A DNA stretch of 64,000 nt from contig JAVMKO010000002.1 of the NCBI GenBank assembly GCA_032164245.1, positions 177,264,920-177,328,919 on the forward strand, read 5' to 3'. The notes under the pieces are model-generated. The model had not been told where the DNA came from, did not search any database, and saw nothing but the letters and a program-made list of their open reading frames with translations. The stretch is from Sternotherus odoratus (Eukaryota > Chordata > Testudines > Kinosternidae). This document shows, one piece after another, positions 1 to 9,735 of the stretch. The position numbers and the translations under genes were made by a program. Each line of letters starts with the position of its first letter. Position 1 is the first letter of the stretch.

Positions 1-1319
1 AATTTCCTATGCAAGGCTGTGAATAGGGGACATTTATCTTACCTTAAATTATATTTGATCATTAGAAACAAATACATTCTGAGTCTTTCAACAGATTAGC
101 TTTGCTCACATGCCACATTTGCTTAAAATAAAGTTTCCTAATTACAGAGGGATCAATAATTGATTCATTTTTGTGTAACAAATGTGTAAAGTCAGTTTGA
201 TACCACTTAGATTACGTTTACATGAATGTTGGTTGTGTGTGACATGCTGTCTGCAAACTCTGTTCATACCTACGTGCTTCATTTAGTCTAAGTAGTCTTG
301 GCAATATTTATTTCCAAGTATTGCATTTAATCAAATTAATATTCTGCACTGGCTAGAAATTTTAAAAAACCTCTCAATGACATATAGATATCACTGAGAA
401 AATAATTTCATTACTTTCAGTTAAATGCATGACAGACAGAACGGACATCAAATAGTGAAATATATCATGTGTTTTTAGACTTCTCTTTCTGACAGTTCCA
501 ACTACTAAGTATCCGCTGGAGGGGGATGGGGATTTTTTGATAGAGGGGAAAAAAAAAGTCAATTTCTTAATTTAAATCTAAACCTTCCAAATCAACTTTT
601 AAAGACCATGTCTTCTTATACCAGTATCACTTGCTTGACTGGGGAAAACAATTTTGTCTCCTTAACTGTTCACTCTTACTATAAAAATTGTGTGTTTCTG
701 TTACATACTGTTACATACTCCCCTCCCCTTTTCTTACTCAGGGTTTGTAATCTGATAGGAGCTATAGTACAGAATGTTGACAACACACACATGAAAACCC
801 CGGGAATAACAACCATCATCACACCTATAAATTCACTACCATTTAAAGCTGTGCTGTTGGTTGCAGGCAAAGGGTCAGCTTCCCCACTGCTCTGATGGAG
901 GTTAATGGTATAGAAATGAGCAAGAGGAAACTGATGGAAAAATAAAAACGGTTATGAAAATTATGTCTATTAAATAGAGACTATATCCAAAGCAAAAACA
1001 GCACACCATGTATGGGTGTGTCATTAATTAAAATACACAGTGAAATAAATATCTGGTTACGGGCAGTATTAGAACTACCTCAGTTTTGAGCCTTGTCTTT
1101 CTGAGGGCCACGCTGATCCCAACCTCTAAGACCATTTGATGTCAGGATACCTGCAGCTCACCACAACCCGCGATAATATTAGTTTAAAAGTCATTATAAA
1201 AAGCTTTCGTTAAAAAAAAAAACCCACAATGTTTACTAATATGGAAGCATTTGTGTACCCAAATGCTAACAACTGGCATAATTCTTTAAAAAATATATAC
1301 TACACAACAAAAAACTTGA
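1..1319. other. AHR intron 1, distal part, nothing recognised
   Basis: AT-rich, apparently single-copy DNA left of the first repeat. By position relative to the AHR exon at 14032-14087 it is inferred to be intron 1. The short open frames here lack any recognisable domain and are not called as genes. Confidence 0.6.
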
Positions 1320-1466
1320 TTCAAAGTGGTAGCTGTATTAGTCTGTGTACGCAAAAAGAATCAGTACTTATGACACCTTAGAGGCTAACAAATTTTGGGG
1401 GGCATAAGCTTTCGTGGGCTAAAACCCACTTCATCAGAAATAAAGAGTGGAACATACAGTAGGAAG

Positions 1467-1468
<2 letters not shown>
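1320..1468 (-). mobile_element. Penelope-like element 3'-end fragment
   Basis: Read on the minus strand, this matches the 3' ends at about 45.9, 49.1 and 55.3 kb: the CCCACTTCATC / CTTTCGTGGG block, then a stretch reading TTGTTAG..TCTAAGGTG, then CAGACTAA(T/C)AC(A/G)GCTACC. The copy at 45.5-46.1 kb links this sequence to a GIY-YIG coding region, which is why it is called Penelope-like. It is truncated at its 5' side, where a (CA)n tract begins. Confidence 0.7.
1402..1437 (-). ncRNA. hammerhead-ribozyme-like core in PLE 3' end
   Basis: Minus-strand order: CTGATGA, one extra A, GTGGG, a 6-nt loop, CCCAC, GAA, then a short hairpin AGC-TTAT-GCC. This resembles a type I hammerhead. Deviations: the extra A before stem II, and C where U16.1 should precede the cleavage site. 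The upstream TTTATTT could serve as one stem I strand, but no good 3' partner is present in this copy. Activity is doubtful. Confidence 0.35.

Positions 1469-1507
<39 letters not shown>
1469..1507. repeat. (CA)n microsatellite
   Basis: Uninterrupted AC dinucleotides directly adjoining the 5' side of the PLE fragment. Confidence 0.95.
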
Positions 1508-1508
<1 letters not shown>

Positions 1509-1664
1509 CATGAAAATTATTAGCCTCAGAGTTGGTATGGCAACCTCCATCTTTCCACGTTCTCCGAGTGTGTGTATAACAAAACACTTGGATTTCAATA
1601 CTGGCCAAACAACAGTCTATAAATCACTCAACATTTCCTTAACAATCACCATTAGTAACACCAA

Positions 1665-1969
1665 GGGCTGGTCTTCACTCGCGCGGCGCGGGATCGATCT
1701 TCTGGCGATCGATTTGTCACGTCTGATGAGAACGCGAGAAATCGATCGCTCGCGGCTCCCCCGTCGACTGCGTAACTCCAGCTTGCCGGGAGGCGCAAGC
1801 TGGAGTCGACGGGGGAGCACACCGCCGACTGCCGCCGCCGTGGGGACGAGAGGTAAGTCGGCTGCAGATACGCAAACTTCAGCTACGTGATTCACATAGC
1901 TGAAGTTGTGTATCTGCAGTCGATCCCCTTCCCCCCCGCCCCCCGGCCCCCGCAGTGGAGACAAGCCCT
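1665..1969. mobile_element. MITE, GGGCTGGTC...-type termini
   Basis: GC-rich non-autonomous element starting GGGCTGGTCTTCACT and ending AGACAAGCCCTA. The interior holds nested palindromes around GTCGAC and a hairpin of AACTTCAGCTACGTG against CACATAGCTGAAGTT. Same family as 50761-51014 and, more distantly, 37463-37743. The termini resemble those of the Harbinger element at 2767-7006 (GGGCTTGGTTACACT), suggesting a Harbinger-type origin. Confidence 0.75.
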
Positions 1970-2168
1970 AAGCCTCACAGAATTTGAGTTGTTAAAGTGC
2001 ATTACTGCCAGTTAGTACAAAGGCAGATTAAAAAAACCTATTGCTTGAAGTACAATCATTGCAAGTACAGTATAACTGAACTACCCACTCATACACTTGT
2101 ACACTTTTAAATCAGTCAACCAGGTCTGCTATTCCTGCGTAATAGTTCGTAGTCTCTGATTCCTGGTA

Positions 2169-2262
2169 GTCAGGCTTTATTTACACTGGACTTTTGTCGG
2201 TAAAACTTGTCGTTCAGGGGTGTGAAAAAACATTGGTGTGAACAGCACTTTGTCAGCTTTGG
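2169..2262. mobile_element. MITE fragment
   Basis: Begins AGGCTTTATTTACACTGG and continues with ACTTTTGTCGGTAAAACTTGTC and CAGGGGTGTGAAAAAAC, which looks like one end of a terminal-inverted-repeat MITE. The other end is missing. Family assignment is from memory of similar reptile repeats. Confidence 0.45.
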
Positions 2263-3176
2263 CCCCCCCTGGGGCAGCACCACAGCATGGCTCAGGCTTC
2301 AGTCCCCACTCCTGAGGTCATGTAGTAATTATTGTTGTCAGAGGGGGTCATGGTGCAATGAAGTTCGCAAACCTCTGGTTTAGATAGAGGGTGCAGCACT
2401 CTATGAATTACAGCGAGTTACCCCTGAGTGAATGGAATGCTATGTCAAGATTAATCCTTGTATATGTGTTTTTTACAAAAACAGTCCAGAAAGCGGGGGC
2501 ACATTTTAAGATTGTTAAAATTGCTTTAACAGTAGACTGTCCTTCTAGTCCTGCTGCTCTACTGTTTAGGTACAGCGGAGAGAGATCTGAATAAACTGAA
2601 TGGTCAGAAGTCCATGTTTAGTTAATATTTATTACAGATGAACTGAAACCTTTCAATATTTCAATACTTGAGAGACAGACAAAAGTACAGTCATAGAATG
2701 GCAAAATAAAAACAGAGTTGTCAAAGTATTATTTGAACTGTATTTTCACTGTTCTTCTCTGCCTTAGGGCTTGGTTACACTGGAGCTTTATAGCGCTAAA
2801 AAGCCTCCAGGAGCGCTATAACTCTCTAACCATACACACTTGCAAGGCACATTTTGCGCAATAAGTCTCTGTTTAAAGCGCTACTGGTAAACCACCTTTC
2901 CGAGGGTAATAGGGGCTTTTGCGCTAGCGCTATAGTGCAACGATGCAAATGTGAACATCCATTGTGCGTTAATGAGCCTCCAGCCTCCTCCAGCCTGGCC
3001 CACAATTCCCCTTCGAGCCACTCTGGGCATCAGTTTCAAACTCTTCTGTCGCGTCCTCAGGTGACCACACGTCAGATCCGCCCAGGGAAATTTGAAAATC
3101 CCCTTCCTCTTTGCTACAGCCAGGCGTGGAGTGCTCCTCAGGTAACCATTTTGCTTGACCCACGACTCCACGTGCC

Positions 3177-3752
3177 ATGCCTCCTCACAATAAGCGATCT
3201 CCAGCGTGGTCCGATCATCAGTTACTGGACCTCATCAGTTGTTGGGGGGAAGCGGCTGTCCAGTCTCAGCTGCGGTCTAGCTGCAGGAATTACGATACCT
3301 ATGCCCTGATATCACGGGCCATGAGGGACAGAGGGCATGAGCGTGACACTCTGCAGTGCCGGGCAAAAGTAAAGGAGCTTAGGATTGCATATCGCAAAGC
3401 CCGCGACGCAAACAGCCGCTCTGGGGCAGCCCCTGTGTTTTGCAAGTTCTACAGGGCTCTGGATGCGATCCTGGGTGGTGATCCAACGTGCACTCCAGCG
3501 ACCACCCAGGACACTTCTTCCCAGCCCACCACTGAAGGGGGGGGGGGACAGAGGAGGCTGGAGAGGAGCAGGATGGCGATTCGCAGCAGGAGTGCGAGGA
3601 GGAGGCGGCGGCGTCCGCAGCTGCGAGCCAGGGCATGGAGGAGTCACTGGAGACATGCAGCCAGGAACTGTTCTCAAGCCCAGAGTGCAGCCAAAGCGAG
3701 CCACAGCGTCTGGCGGCTGCAGGTCCTGGGGCTGCAGCAACGGTTTGCACAG
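3177..3752 (+). pseudogene. Harbinger Myb/SANT (trihelix) protein, exon 1
   Basis: The ATG at 3177 opens a trihelix Myb/SANT domain of about 95 residues: RSPAWSDHQLLDLI, then CWGEAAVQSQL, CRNYDTYALISRAM, QCRAKVKELRIAYRKARDAN and CKFYRALDAILGG. In Harbinger transposons this protein binds DNA and carries the transposase to the nucleus and the element ends (family knowledge). A run of 11 G at 3537-3547 throws the frame; a count divisible by three would restore the acidic Glu/Ala-rich linker that follows in another frame. The exon ends at a GT donor (CACAG|GTACAG, 3752/3753) whose phase fits exon 2. It is a pseudogene in this copy. Confidence 0.82.
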
Positions 3753-4391
3753 GTACAGAAACTTTTCTATTGGGAGGGCAGACAGCTTTGGGGAGGGTGG
3801 AAAGGAATGCTTGCATGCTTGGCTACATGTGGAATAGTGCATTGATGTACTCTATCACCTCACGGTAATCCTCATCAGTGATTTCTGCAAAGGTCTCAAT
3901 AAGAGCTCTTGCAATGTGCCTGCGGAGGTTTTAGCCTCAGCGTGTTCACTGTCCCGGCCACGGTCACCAGTCCACGCCACTCTTCTAAGAGCGGTGGGGG
4001 CAGCATCGCCGCACAGATGCAAGCCGCGTATGGCCCTGGGCGGAAGCCACATCTCCTTAAAATCCCCGCCCTGTCTTGCTCCGTCACCCGCAACAGAGAG
4101 ATATCTTCCATCACGAAAACCTACACAAAATGTTGGGAGAATGCTTATCAGACTGCAGTTCCCACTAACGCCCGCCGCTCCTCCAAAACAATAGTATAGA
4201 AAGGCAGAGAAACAGTGCTTGTCCCCACAACTCTACATGCCCGGGGATCCGTGGGTACCTCTGTGTGTGATATGGCTTATTTGGACAGGGAATCTGCACA
4301 GAGATTCAAGGAATGCGTGGGACTCCCCAATACTGTCTGTTGCAAACAATGGGATCTTGTGTTTTAACTGTGAAATTGTAACTTTCCCCAG
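3753..4391 (+). other. intron of Harbinger Myb gene
   Basis: Bounded by GTACAG at 3753 and CTTTCCCCAG ending at 4391, with compatible phase (one base left over from exon 1, two supplied by exon 2). The open frames inside it on either strand show no domain I recognise. Confidence 0.55.
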
Positions 4392-5151
4392 CTTTGCCCT
4401 TGACATGCTCACCAGCTTTATCTGTGGCTCAAAAACTAAGTAAGATTCGAAGCAGACCGAGGAAGAGCAAGGAGGAGCTTCTGAAGCAAGTTCTGGAACA
4501 GGCATCAATGGACAACCGCGCTGACAGCCAACGGAGGGAGGAGGAGATGAGGCGTCGGGACCAGCGGAGGGAGGAACAAATGAAGCAGAGGGAGATAGCT
4601 CGCGAACAGCGTGCTGATAACTGCGCTGACAAGCTGCTTAGAATATTAGAGCTGCTAGTAGAGACTCTGCAGCGGATCGCTGCCGTTCAGGAGCAGCAGC
4701 CCCCTGCTTGCCACTCCATTGTCAGTTGCCCCTTAACCCTTCCCCTTCTGGCCCTCTGTCCCCTTCAGGCCAGTATCAACTGCTGCCTGGTTATTACCAG
4801 CCACAGCTGCCTCCCACCCCCCTCCGTTCACCGACCAACCCACAGATCCAGCACCCTTATCCACTGCACCCAACCCCTACTAACAACCATAATCGCCCTC
4901 CACAAAGTGGGTTGGGGGAGCAGGGCCGGCGACAGGGGGGTACTACGGGTACAGCTGTACCAGGCCCCGGACTTAAGGGGGGCCCCTTAAGTCCGGGGCC
5001 TGGTACACAGCTGTACCCATAGTCATCCCCCGGGGGCCCCCAAACGATCAGAGTAGGGGGCCCCAATATTTCTGTCGCCGGCCCTGTGGGGGAGTACAGC
5101 AATTCGGAGGGCATTGGAGGTTATGAGTCCAGGACATACGCCAATATCTGA
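4392..5151 (+). pseudogene. Harbinger Myb protein, exon 2 (interrupted)
   Basis: Begins in frame after a good acceptor. It encodes a basic patch (RSRPRKSKEELL), a long charged coiled coil rich in RREE/RRRDQRREEQ, and a leucine-rich helix (DKLLRILELLVETLQRI), followed by a Pro/Gln-rich tail that continues in a shifted frame from about 4700. After the inserted hAT MITE and its duplicated target are removed, the tail runs on to a TGA at 5149-5151. Coiled coil plus leucine-rich helix is the usual C-terminal dimerisation region of such proteins. One frameshift near 4700 and the insertion leave it non-functional. Confidence 0.72.
4921..5086. mobile_element. hAT MITE inserted in the Harbinger Myb exon
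   Basis: The termini CAGGGCCGGCGACAG and CTGTCGCCGGCCCTG are perfect 15-bp inverted repeats. They are flanked by an exact 8-bp duplication TGGGGGAG (4913-4920 and 5087-5094), diagnostic of hAT insertion. The centre is a second, near-perfect hairpin (about 40-bp arms around GGACTTAAGGGG). Removing 4921-5094 rejoins the host reading frame. Confidence 0.93.
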
Positions 5152-5345
5152 CTGACCCCTTTCCAACCCCAATTTCACACCCCTACCTCCCTCACATACT
5201 TTAATGTTTTTCAACTTTTATTTCAGATTATGAGAAAGCTGTTCAATAAATGAATTCTTTTTAATAAATGGGTTTCTGTTTTTGGTGCAGAAATGTGTGT
5301 AATAGGTAGTACAGAAAAGCAAACACCTTATCCTATTAACAGACT

Positions 5346-5372
5346 GCTCCCTCGCTCCCTCCCTCCCTCCCT
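5346..5372. repeat. (CTCC)n simple repeat
   Basis: Short CTCC-rich tract just beyond the stop codon of the minus-strand transposase. Confidence 0.85.
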
Positions 5373-5384
5373 CTGCAATTCCCA

Positions 5385-6635
5385 TTAGAACTCGCTTTCA
5401 GCCAGAAAATGCTCCCTCAAGGCATCCCTGATCCTTGTACCCTCACGCTGGGCCCTTCTAATAGCCCTGCTCTCTGGCTGTGCATACATGGCCTCCAGTT
5501 GTTGAACCTCCGAGGTCCATGCCATAGTGAAGGCTTCGCCCTTCCGCTCACAGAGATTACGTAGGGCACAGCATGTGGAAATAACCGCGGATATACTTCC
5601 CTCTGCCAAGTCTAGCTTGCCATAAAGGCATCTCCAGCGGCCTTTAAGACGCCCAAAGGCACACTCCACAGTCATTCGACAGCGGCTCAGCCTGTAGTTG
5701 AACCTTTCCTGGCTGCTGTCTAGGCACCCCGTGTAGGGCTTCATGAGCCAGGGCATTAGAGGGTAAGCGGGGTCGCCAAGAATCACAATGGGCATTTCCA
5801 CTTCCCCCACGGGGATCCTGTGGTCTGGGATAAAAGTGCCTTCTTGCAGCTTCCTGAACAGGCCGGTCTTGCGGAAGATGCGTGCGTCATGCACCGTTCC
5901 CGATCAGCCTACATGAATGTCAATGAACTGCCCACGGTGATCCACAAGTGCCTGAAGAACCATGGAGAAGTACCCCTTTCGGTTAATATACTGTTCTGCT
6001 AGGTGGTCGGGGGCCAGACTAGGTATATGGGTCCCATTGATCGCCCCTCCACAGTTAGGGAAATCCATCTGTTCAAAGCCAGCCACGATGTCACGCACGT
6101 CACCAAGAGTCATGATTTTTCGTAGCAGGAGGCGATTAATGGCCTTGCACACTTCCATCAACACAACTCCAACGGTCGACTTCCCCACCCCAAAGTGGTT
6201 GGCCACCGATCGGTAGCTGTCTGGGGTGGCCAGCTTCCAGAGTGCTATAGCCACCTGCTTCTCCACCGGGATGGCAGTTCTCAATCTGGTGTCCTAGCGC
6301 TGCAGGACGGGGGCGAGTTCAGCACACAGTCCCATGAAAGTGGCTTTTCTCATGCAAAAGTTTTGCAGCCACTGCTCATCGTCCCACACTTGCAAGACGA
6401 TGCGATTCCACCAGTCAGTGCTCGTTTCCCGTGCCCAGAAGCGGCGTTCCACGGTCATGAGCATGTCCGTTAAAGCAACGAGCAGTTTAGTGTCCAATTT
6501 GTTCCTCGGCTCTATCTCGTCTTCCTCTCCAGACTCATCACTACTGTCACGTTCCCTTTCAAGAATTAACTCCACTGCGCAGAGTGTTGTGCTGGCAACA
6601 CTTGCCAGCATGCTCCGCAGCAGTTCACGGTCCAT
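5385..6635 (-). pseudogene. Harbinger DDE transposase (HARBI1-like)
   Basis: One continuous frame from an ATG at 6635 to a stop at 5385, 416 codons, close to the usual HARBI1-like length. Order: acidic N-terminus (SSDESGEEDE), helix-turn-helix region (YRSVANHFGVGKSTVG, about residues 140-157), then the DDE nuclease core. GAINGTHI carries Asn200 where the first catalytic Asp is expected (AAT for GAT). GDPAYPLMPWLMKPY keeps the second Asp (residue 288) and VECAFGRLKGRW the Glu (residue 324). Two nonsense codons interrupt it: TAG at codon 114 (probably from CAG) and TGA at codon 244 (probably from TGG, in HVG-x-SGTVHDAR). There are no frameshifts, so decay is limited. Confidence 0.9.
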
Positions 6636-7025
6636 TACAGCACAGGAAAACGGATGACTGAGCACGTGTGCCTTGCTAAAACCGTTGAGAGATGGCGCCC
6701 GAGGTGGCTAGAAACACAGGGATAGCTGGGATATGACACAAAGCATCACGGGGAGTTGGAACCGGATGTAGAATGGCCGGAAGTGACGCCCCCTTCCCAC
6801 AAGGCACCGGGCCAGATTGGGAAGAGGTGCTCTGTGGGATACCTGCCCTCTTGCGCTACTCTTAGTGCCGCCAGAAGCGCCACAAATGTGTCCATGCTTT
6901 AGCGCTGCAAGGTCTTAGTGTGCACAAGCTCTAGCGTAATACCTATTGCGCTATATGGGACGTGCTATAACCAAACGCGCGATAATCCTGTAGTGTAACT
7001 AAGCCACAGTCTTTAATCACATACC

Positions 7026-7030
<5 letters not shown>

Positions 7031-7072
<42 letters not shown>
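7031..7072. repeat. (GT)n microsatellite
   Basis: About 21 uninterrupted GT units, starting 25 bp beyond the right end of the Harbinger element. Confidence 0.95.
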
Positions 7073-7076
<4 letters not shown>

Positions 7077-7431
7077 AAATATAAAAATACACACACGTAA
7101 TAAAACCAAAGGACTGTAGCCTTAATTTATACCATGAGGCCAAAGAAGTGCCAATATATACATTCCTGATTTAAAAATAAAAGTAAACTAAAATAGTTTT
7201 GAATAAAATCAGTTGCTGAGTATCTAACGATAAGTGAATATTAGCATTGATCCTAAAAATCCACAAGACAGAAAAACAGAAATTGCATCTCTGAGAATGT
7301 TCACTTTTTCATTTTGTGAAAAAATAAAAACATAAATGTTAACTACATTTTACTAAAAGTACCAGTTTCACTTATTCAATGCACATAGCCTTCCCCTCTT
7401 GTGGTCTATTTTTGAATGCACTTTAAATGTA

Positions 7432-7662
7432 CAGTGGAATCCCGTTTATTCATTCTAATAGGACCGAGGCCAGATCATACAATCAAAAACTGAGATAATC
7501 AGGAGAATCAGCAAAGTGCTTTCCCTTATTTTATGAGGTGGGGGCGGGGGGGAGGTGACTCGGAGCCACAACTGCCCAGGGCTGACCACTGGAGCTCTAG
7601 CTGCAGTTAGCCCGGGGCCGGAGAGCTGGATAATGGAACCTCGAATAAATGGTGTTTTACTG
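7432..7662. mobile_element. Tigger/pogo-type MITE
   Basis: Starts CAGTGGAATCCCGTTTATTC and ends GAATAAATGGTGTTTTACTG, with TA on both sides (7430-7431 and 7663-7664). The ends and TA duplication fit pogo/Tigger non-autonomous elements. The interior is GC-rich and has no coding sequence. Confidence 0.8.
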
Positions 7663-8578
7663 TATATCAATAAAACACTGTGTTCAAAGGATACCTATGT
7701 ATATCGTGGCTAGAGAACCTAAAGTTCATTGTTTTATTTTAAACAGCAAAAAAACCGTGGATTTTCATCAGAGAATTTTGGGGGGGGTTGGTTATCATGG
7801 AAAACGGGATCCCTGAATACAATACACAACTGTTTTCCTCCTCTAATAAAGAGAGGGCCTTGGAAGAGATTGGCAGCACAGGCATCTGTCATATAGCTGA
7901 CAGATTTAATCTTTGGGGTAGTATGTGCTGCAGATGTTTTTCAACCCATTCTAAATGTTACAACAATGGAGGTGTTATTTTTGTGCATTATTATTTAGTT
8001 CAGACAATTCAGGATGTGTAAGAAATGTGTCATGTACATGCACACCATTTTATTTTAGAAATGAAGCCAACCAAGACACATTTTGAGGACCATGAATACG
8101 AAAGGGACATAAAACCAAAAAGCCCTTCTAGATTAAAATAGGATGATGTCTCCCTATAGTCTCAACCACGTATGCAAAGACACTTCCCCCCCCCCAAAAA
8201 AAATTGTTATTCCCACCACATCTATTACCAGAAATGATGCATGTTCACCATTCTCAGACAATACCACTTCACTCAGAGAAATTAAAAACTCCAAGCATAA
8301 TTTACTTCTTTAATTCTCCCCTACCACCATATTCAACATTAATAATACACTCTGGCTCTAATGTGCGGGGTTGGAATAAAGGATGATGGGATGGATATTA
8401 TCTCTGTATACTGCTGACCCATTTGATCTGAAGTTAGGGCTCATCTTTCTCAATGGTGCAACAAGCCTGTTTTGTGGTTTGCCCTCTGCGGGTGACAGAA
8501 CCAATGAGCTTCCAAGTAGCTTTAAAGGATCAGGTTGTTCTAACTCCTCTGTCAATGGTGTGGTAGGACTATGTAACC
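7663..8578. other. intron 1 sequence, no feature seen
   Basis: AT-rich DNA with one poly-C/poly-A run near 8186-8203. Nothing recognised. Confidence 0.5.
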
Positions 8579-8818
8579 CAGGGCTTCTCAAACTGAGGGT
8601 CATGACTCCTCAGTGGGTCATGAGGTTATTATCTGGGAAGCGGGAGGCGCTGTGAGCTGTCCACTTCACTACACTTCACTCCACACTCCACTTCACTGCC
8701 AGCATTTATAATAGTGTTAAATATATTTGAAATGTTTTTAATGTATAAGGGGAAAGGGATGCATTCAAAGGCTTGCTGTGTGAAAGGGGTTACCAATACA
8801 AAAGTTTGAGAACCACGG
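8579..8818. mobile_element. hAT non-autonomous element
   Basis: The termini CAGGGCTTCTCAAACT and AGTTTGAGAACCACGG are 16-bp imperfect inverted repeats of the common 'TTCTCAAACT' hAT type. Flanks ATGTAACC and CTGTAACC match at 7 of 8 bases, fitting an aged 8-bp target duplication. Confidence 0.82.
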
Positions 8819-8888
8819 CTGTAACCTTTTGTCCTCCACTAGGGGCTATGTATCAACACCCAGCCACTCTGTTGGCTTCATCTTAACA

Positions 8889-9073
8889 CAGGTCTGCACA
8901 ACATGCGGCCTGCACAGGCTCACGGTGCGGCCCGCGAGGGGTGGGACAAGCCAAGCGGAGGGGTGGAGGGAAGCGGATGGGGCAGGGAGAGGGCGGGGCT
9001 TTTCAGCCTGCAGCTGTTTTGGGGTTTTTTGCAGTAATATGGCCCTCACTGCTTTCTGAATTGTGCAGGCCTG
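8889..9073. mobile_element. hAT MITE
   Basis: The ends CAGGTCTGCACAACATGC and GAATTGTGCAGGCCTG are inverted. An exact 8-bp duplication TCTTAACA flanks them (8881-8888, 9074-9081). Related to 50057-50265 but in the opposite orientation. Confidence 0.93.
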
Positions 9074-9404
9074 TCTTAACAGTTCATTTTGATTTAAACA
9101 CTGCCTGCAACACACAGAGCAAGAGGAGAGACTACGAGCATACTGACAATGGAAGTTTTGTGCCAGGTTCAACGGATTGCAAATATACCATGGATGCGCA
9201 TGAAGGAAAGAATTTTCTTTGCTTCCCACCAGTGTCTTTTGCTATATTTAGAAAACATTCTTAATGTTATGTACATTTTCTTTTTAATGTCTCTCTGAAA
9301 GAAACAGAGTACATAATAAAATATGAAGTATCTGCTATAAACCATCCATTTAAAATACTGAACTATAAATGAATGTGCATTGTTTCTAAGAAAGAATGTA
9401 TGCC

Positions 9405-9735
9405 CGGAGTGGCCAAACTGTGATTCCCGAACCACATGCAGCTCTTTTACCATTAAAGTGCTTCTCACAAACCCGCTGCCATTCTCCAAAAGCCTGGGGG
9501 AGGAGGGGGGGGGGGAAGAAAAGAGCTCAGAATCTCTGCCTTGCAGTGGAGTCGTGGGGTAGGAGCTTTTGTTCAGTGGGGAGGAGGGTTTCGGGGCTTC
9601 AGTCTGTGGGGGCGCACCTGATGGGGCTTGGGGCTTGAGCAGGAGTGGGGCTGAAACCCCAGGCTCCCAGAAGGCATGCTCTGGCTCTCAAACTTCTGAA
9701 GACTGTTGTATGTAAGGGTCAGAAAGTTTGTGCTG
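9405..9735. mobile_element. probable hAT non-autonomous element
   Basis: Begins CGGAGTGGCCAAACTGTG and ends AAAGTTTGTGCTG, a plausible degraded inverted pair. The interior AACCACATGCAGCTCTTTTACC and the later CTCTGGCTCTCAAACTTCTGAAG fit a hAT consensus I recall. No clear target duplication remains. Confidence 0.55.

Larger units (their letters stand above)
2767..7006. mobile_element. Harbinger (PIF) DNA transposon, near full length
   Basis: The left end GGGCTTGGTTACACTGG and right end AGTGTAACTAAGCC are inverted repeats. Subterminal sequences on both sides are rich in AGCGCTATA-type motifs. Inside are the two genes expected of PIF/Harbinger elements: a Myb/SANT DNA-binding protein on the plus strand and a HARBI1-like DDE nuclease on the minus strand, transcribed toward each other. 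TTA flanks the left end but no matching 3-bp duplication is clear on the right. A hAT MITE at 4921-5086 is inserted in the Myb gene. Short relatives with clear TNA duplications lie at 41668-42300 and 42636-42930. Confidence 0.9.

Noticed and set aside
1447..1890. 147-codon frame across the CA repeat
   Set aside because: Starts with a Thr/His microsatellite translation and runs into a MITE.
3855..4114. Overlapping minus-strand frames in the Harbinger Myb intron
   Set aside because: Arg/Ala/Leu-rich without a recognisable domain and within a well-bounded intron; possible old coding sequence but not supportable.
5340..5375. CTCC tract as a possible regulatory or triplex element
   Set aside because: Simple repeat at the 3' side of a dead transposase; no supporting context.
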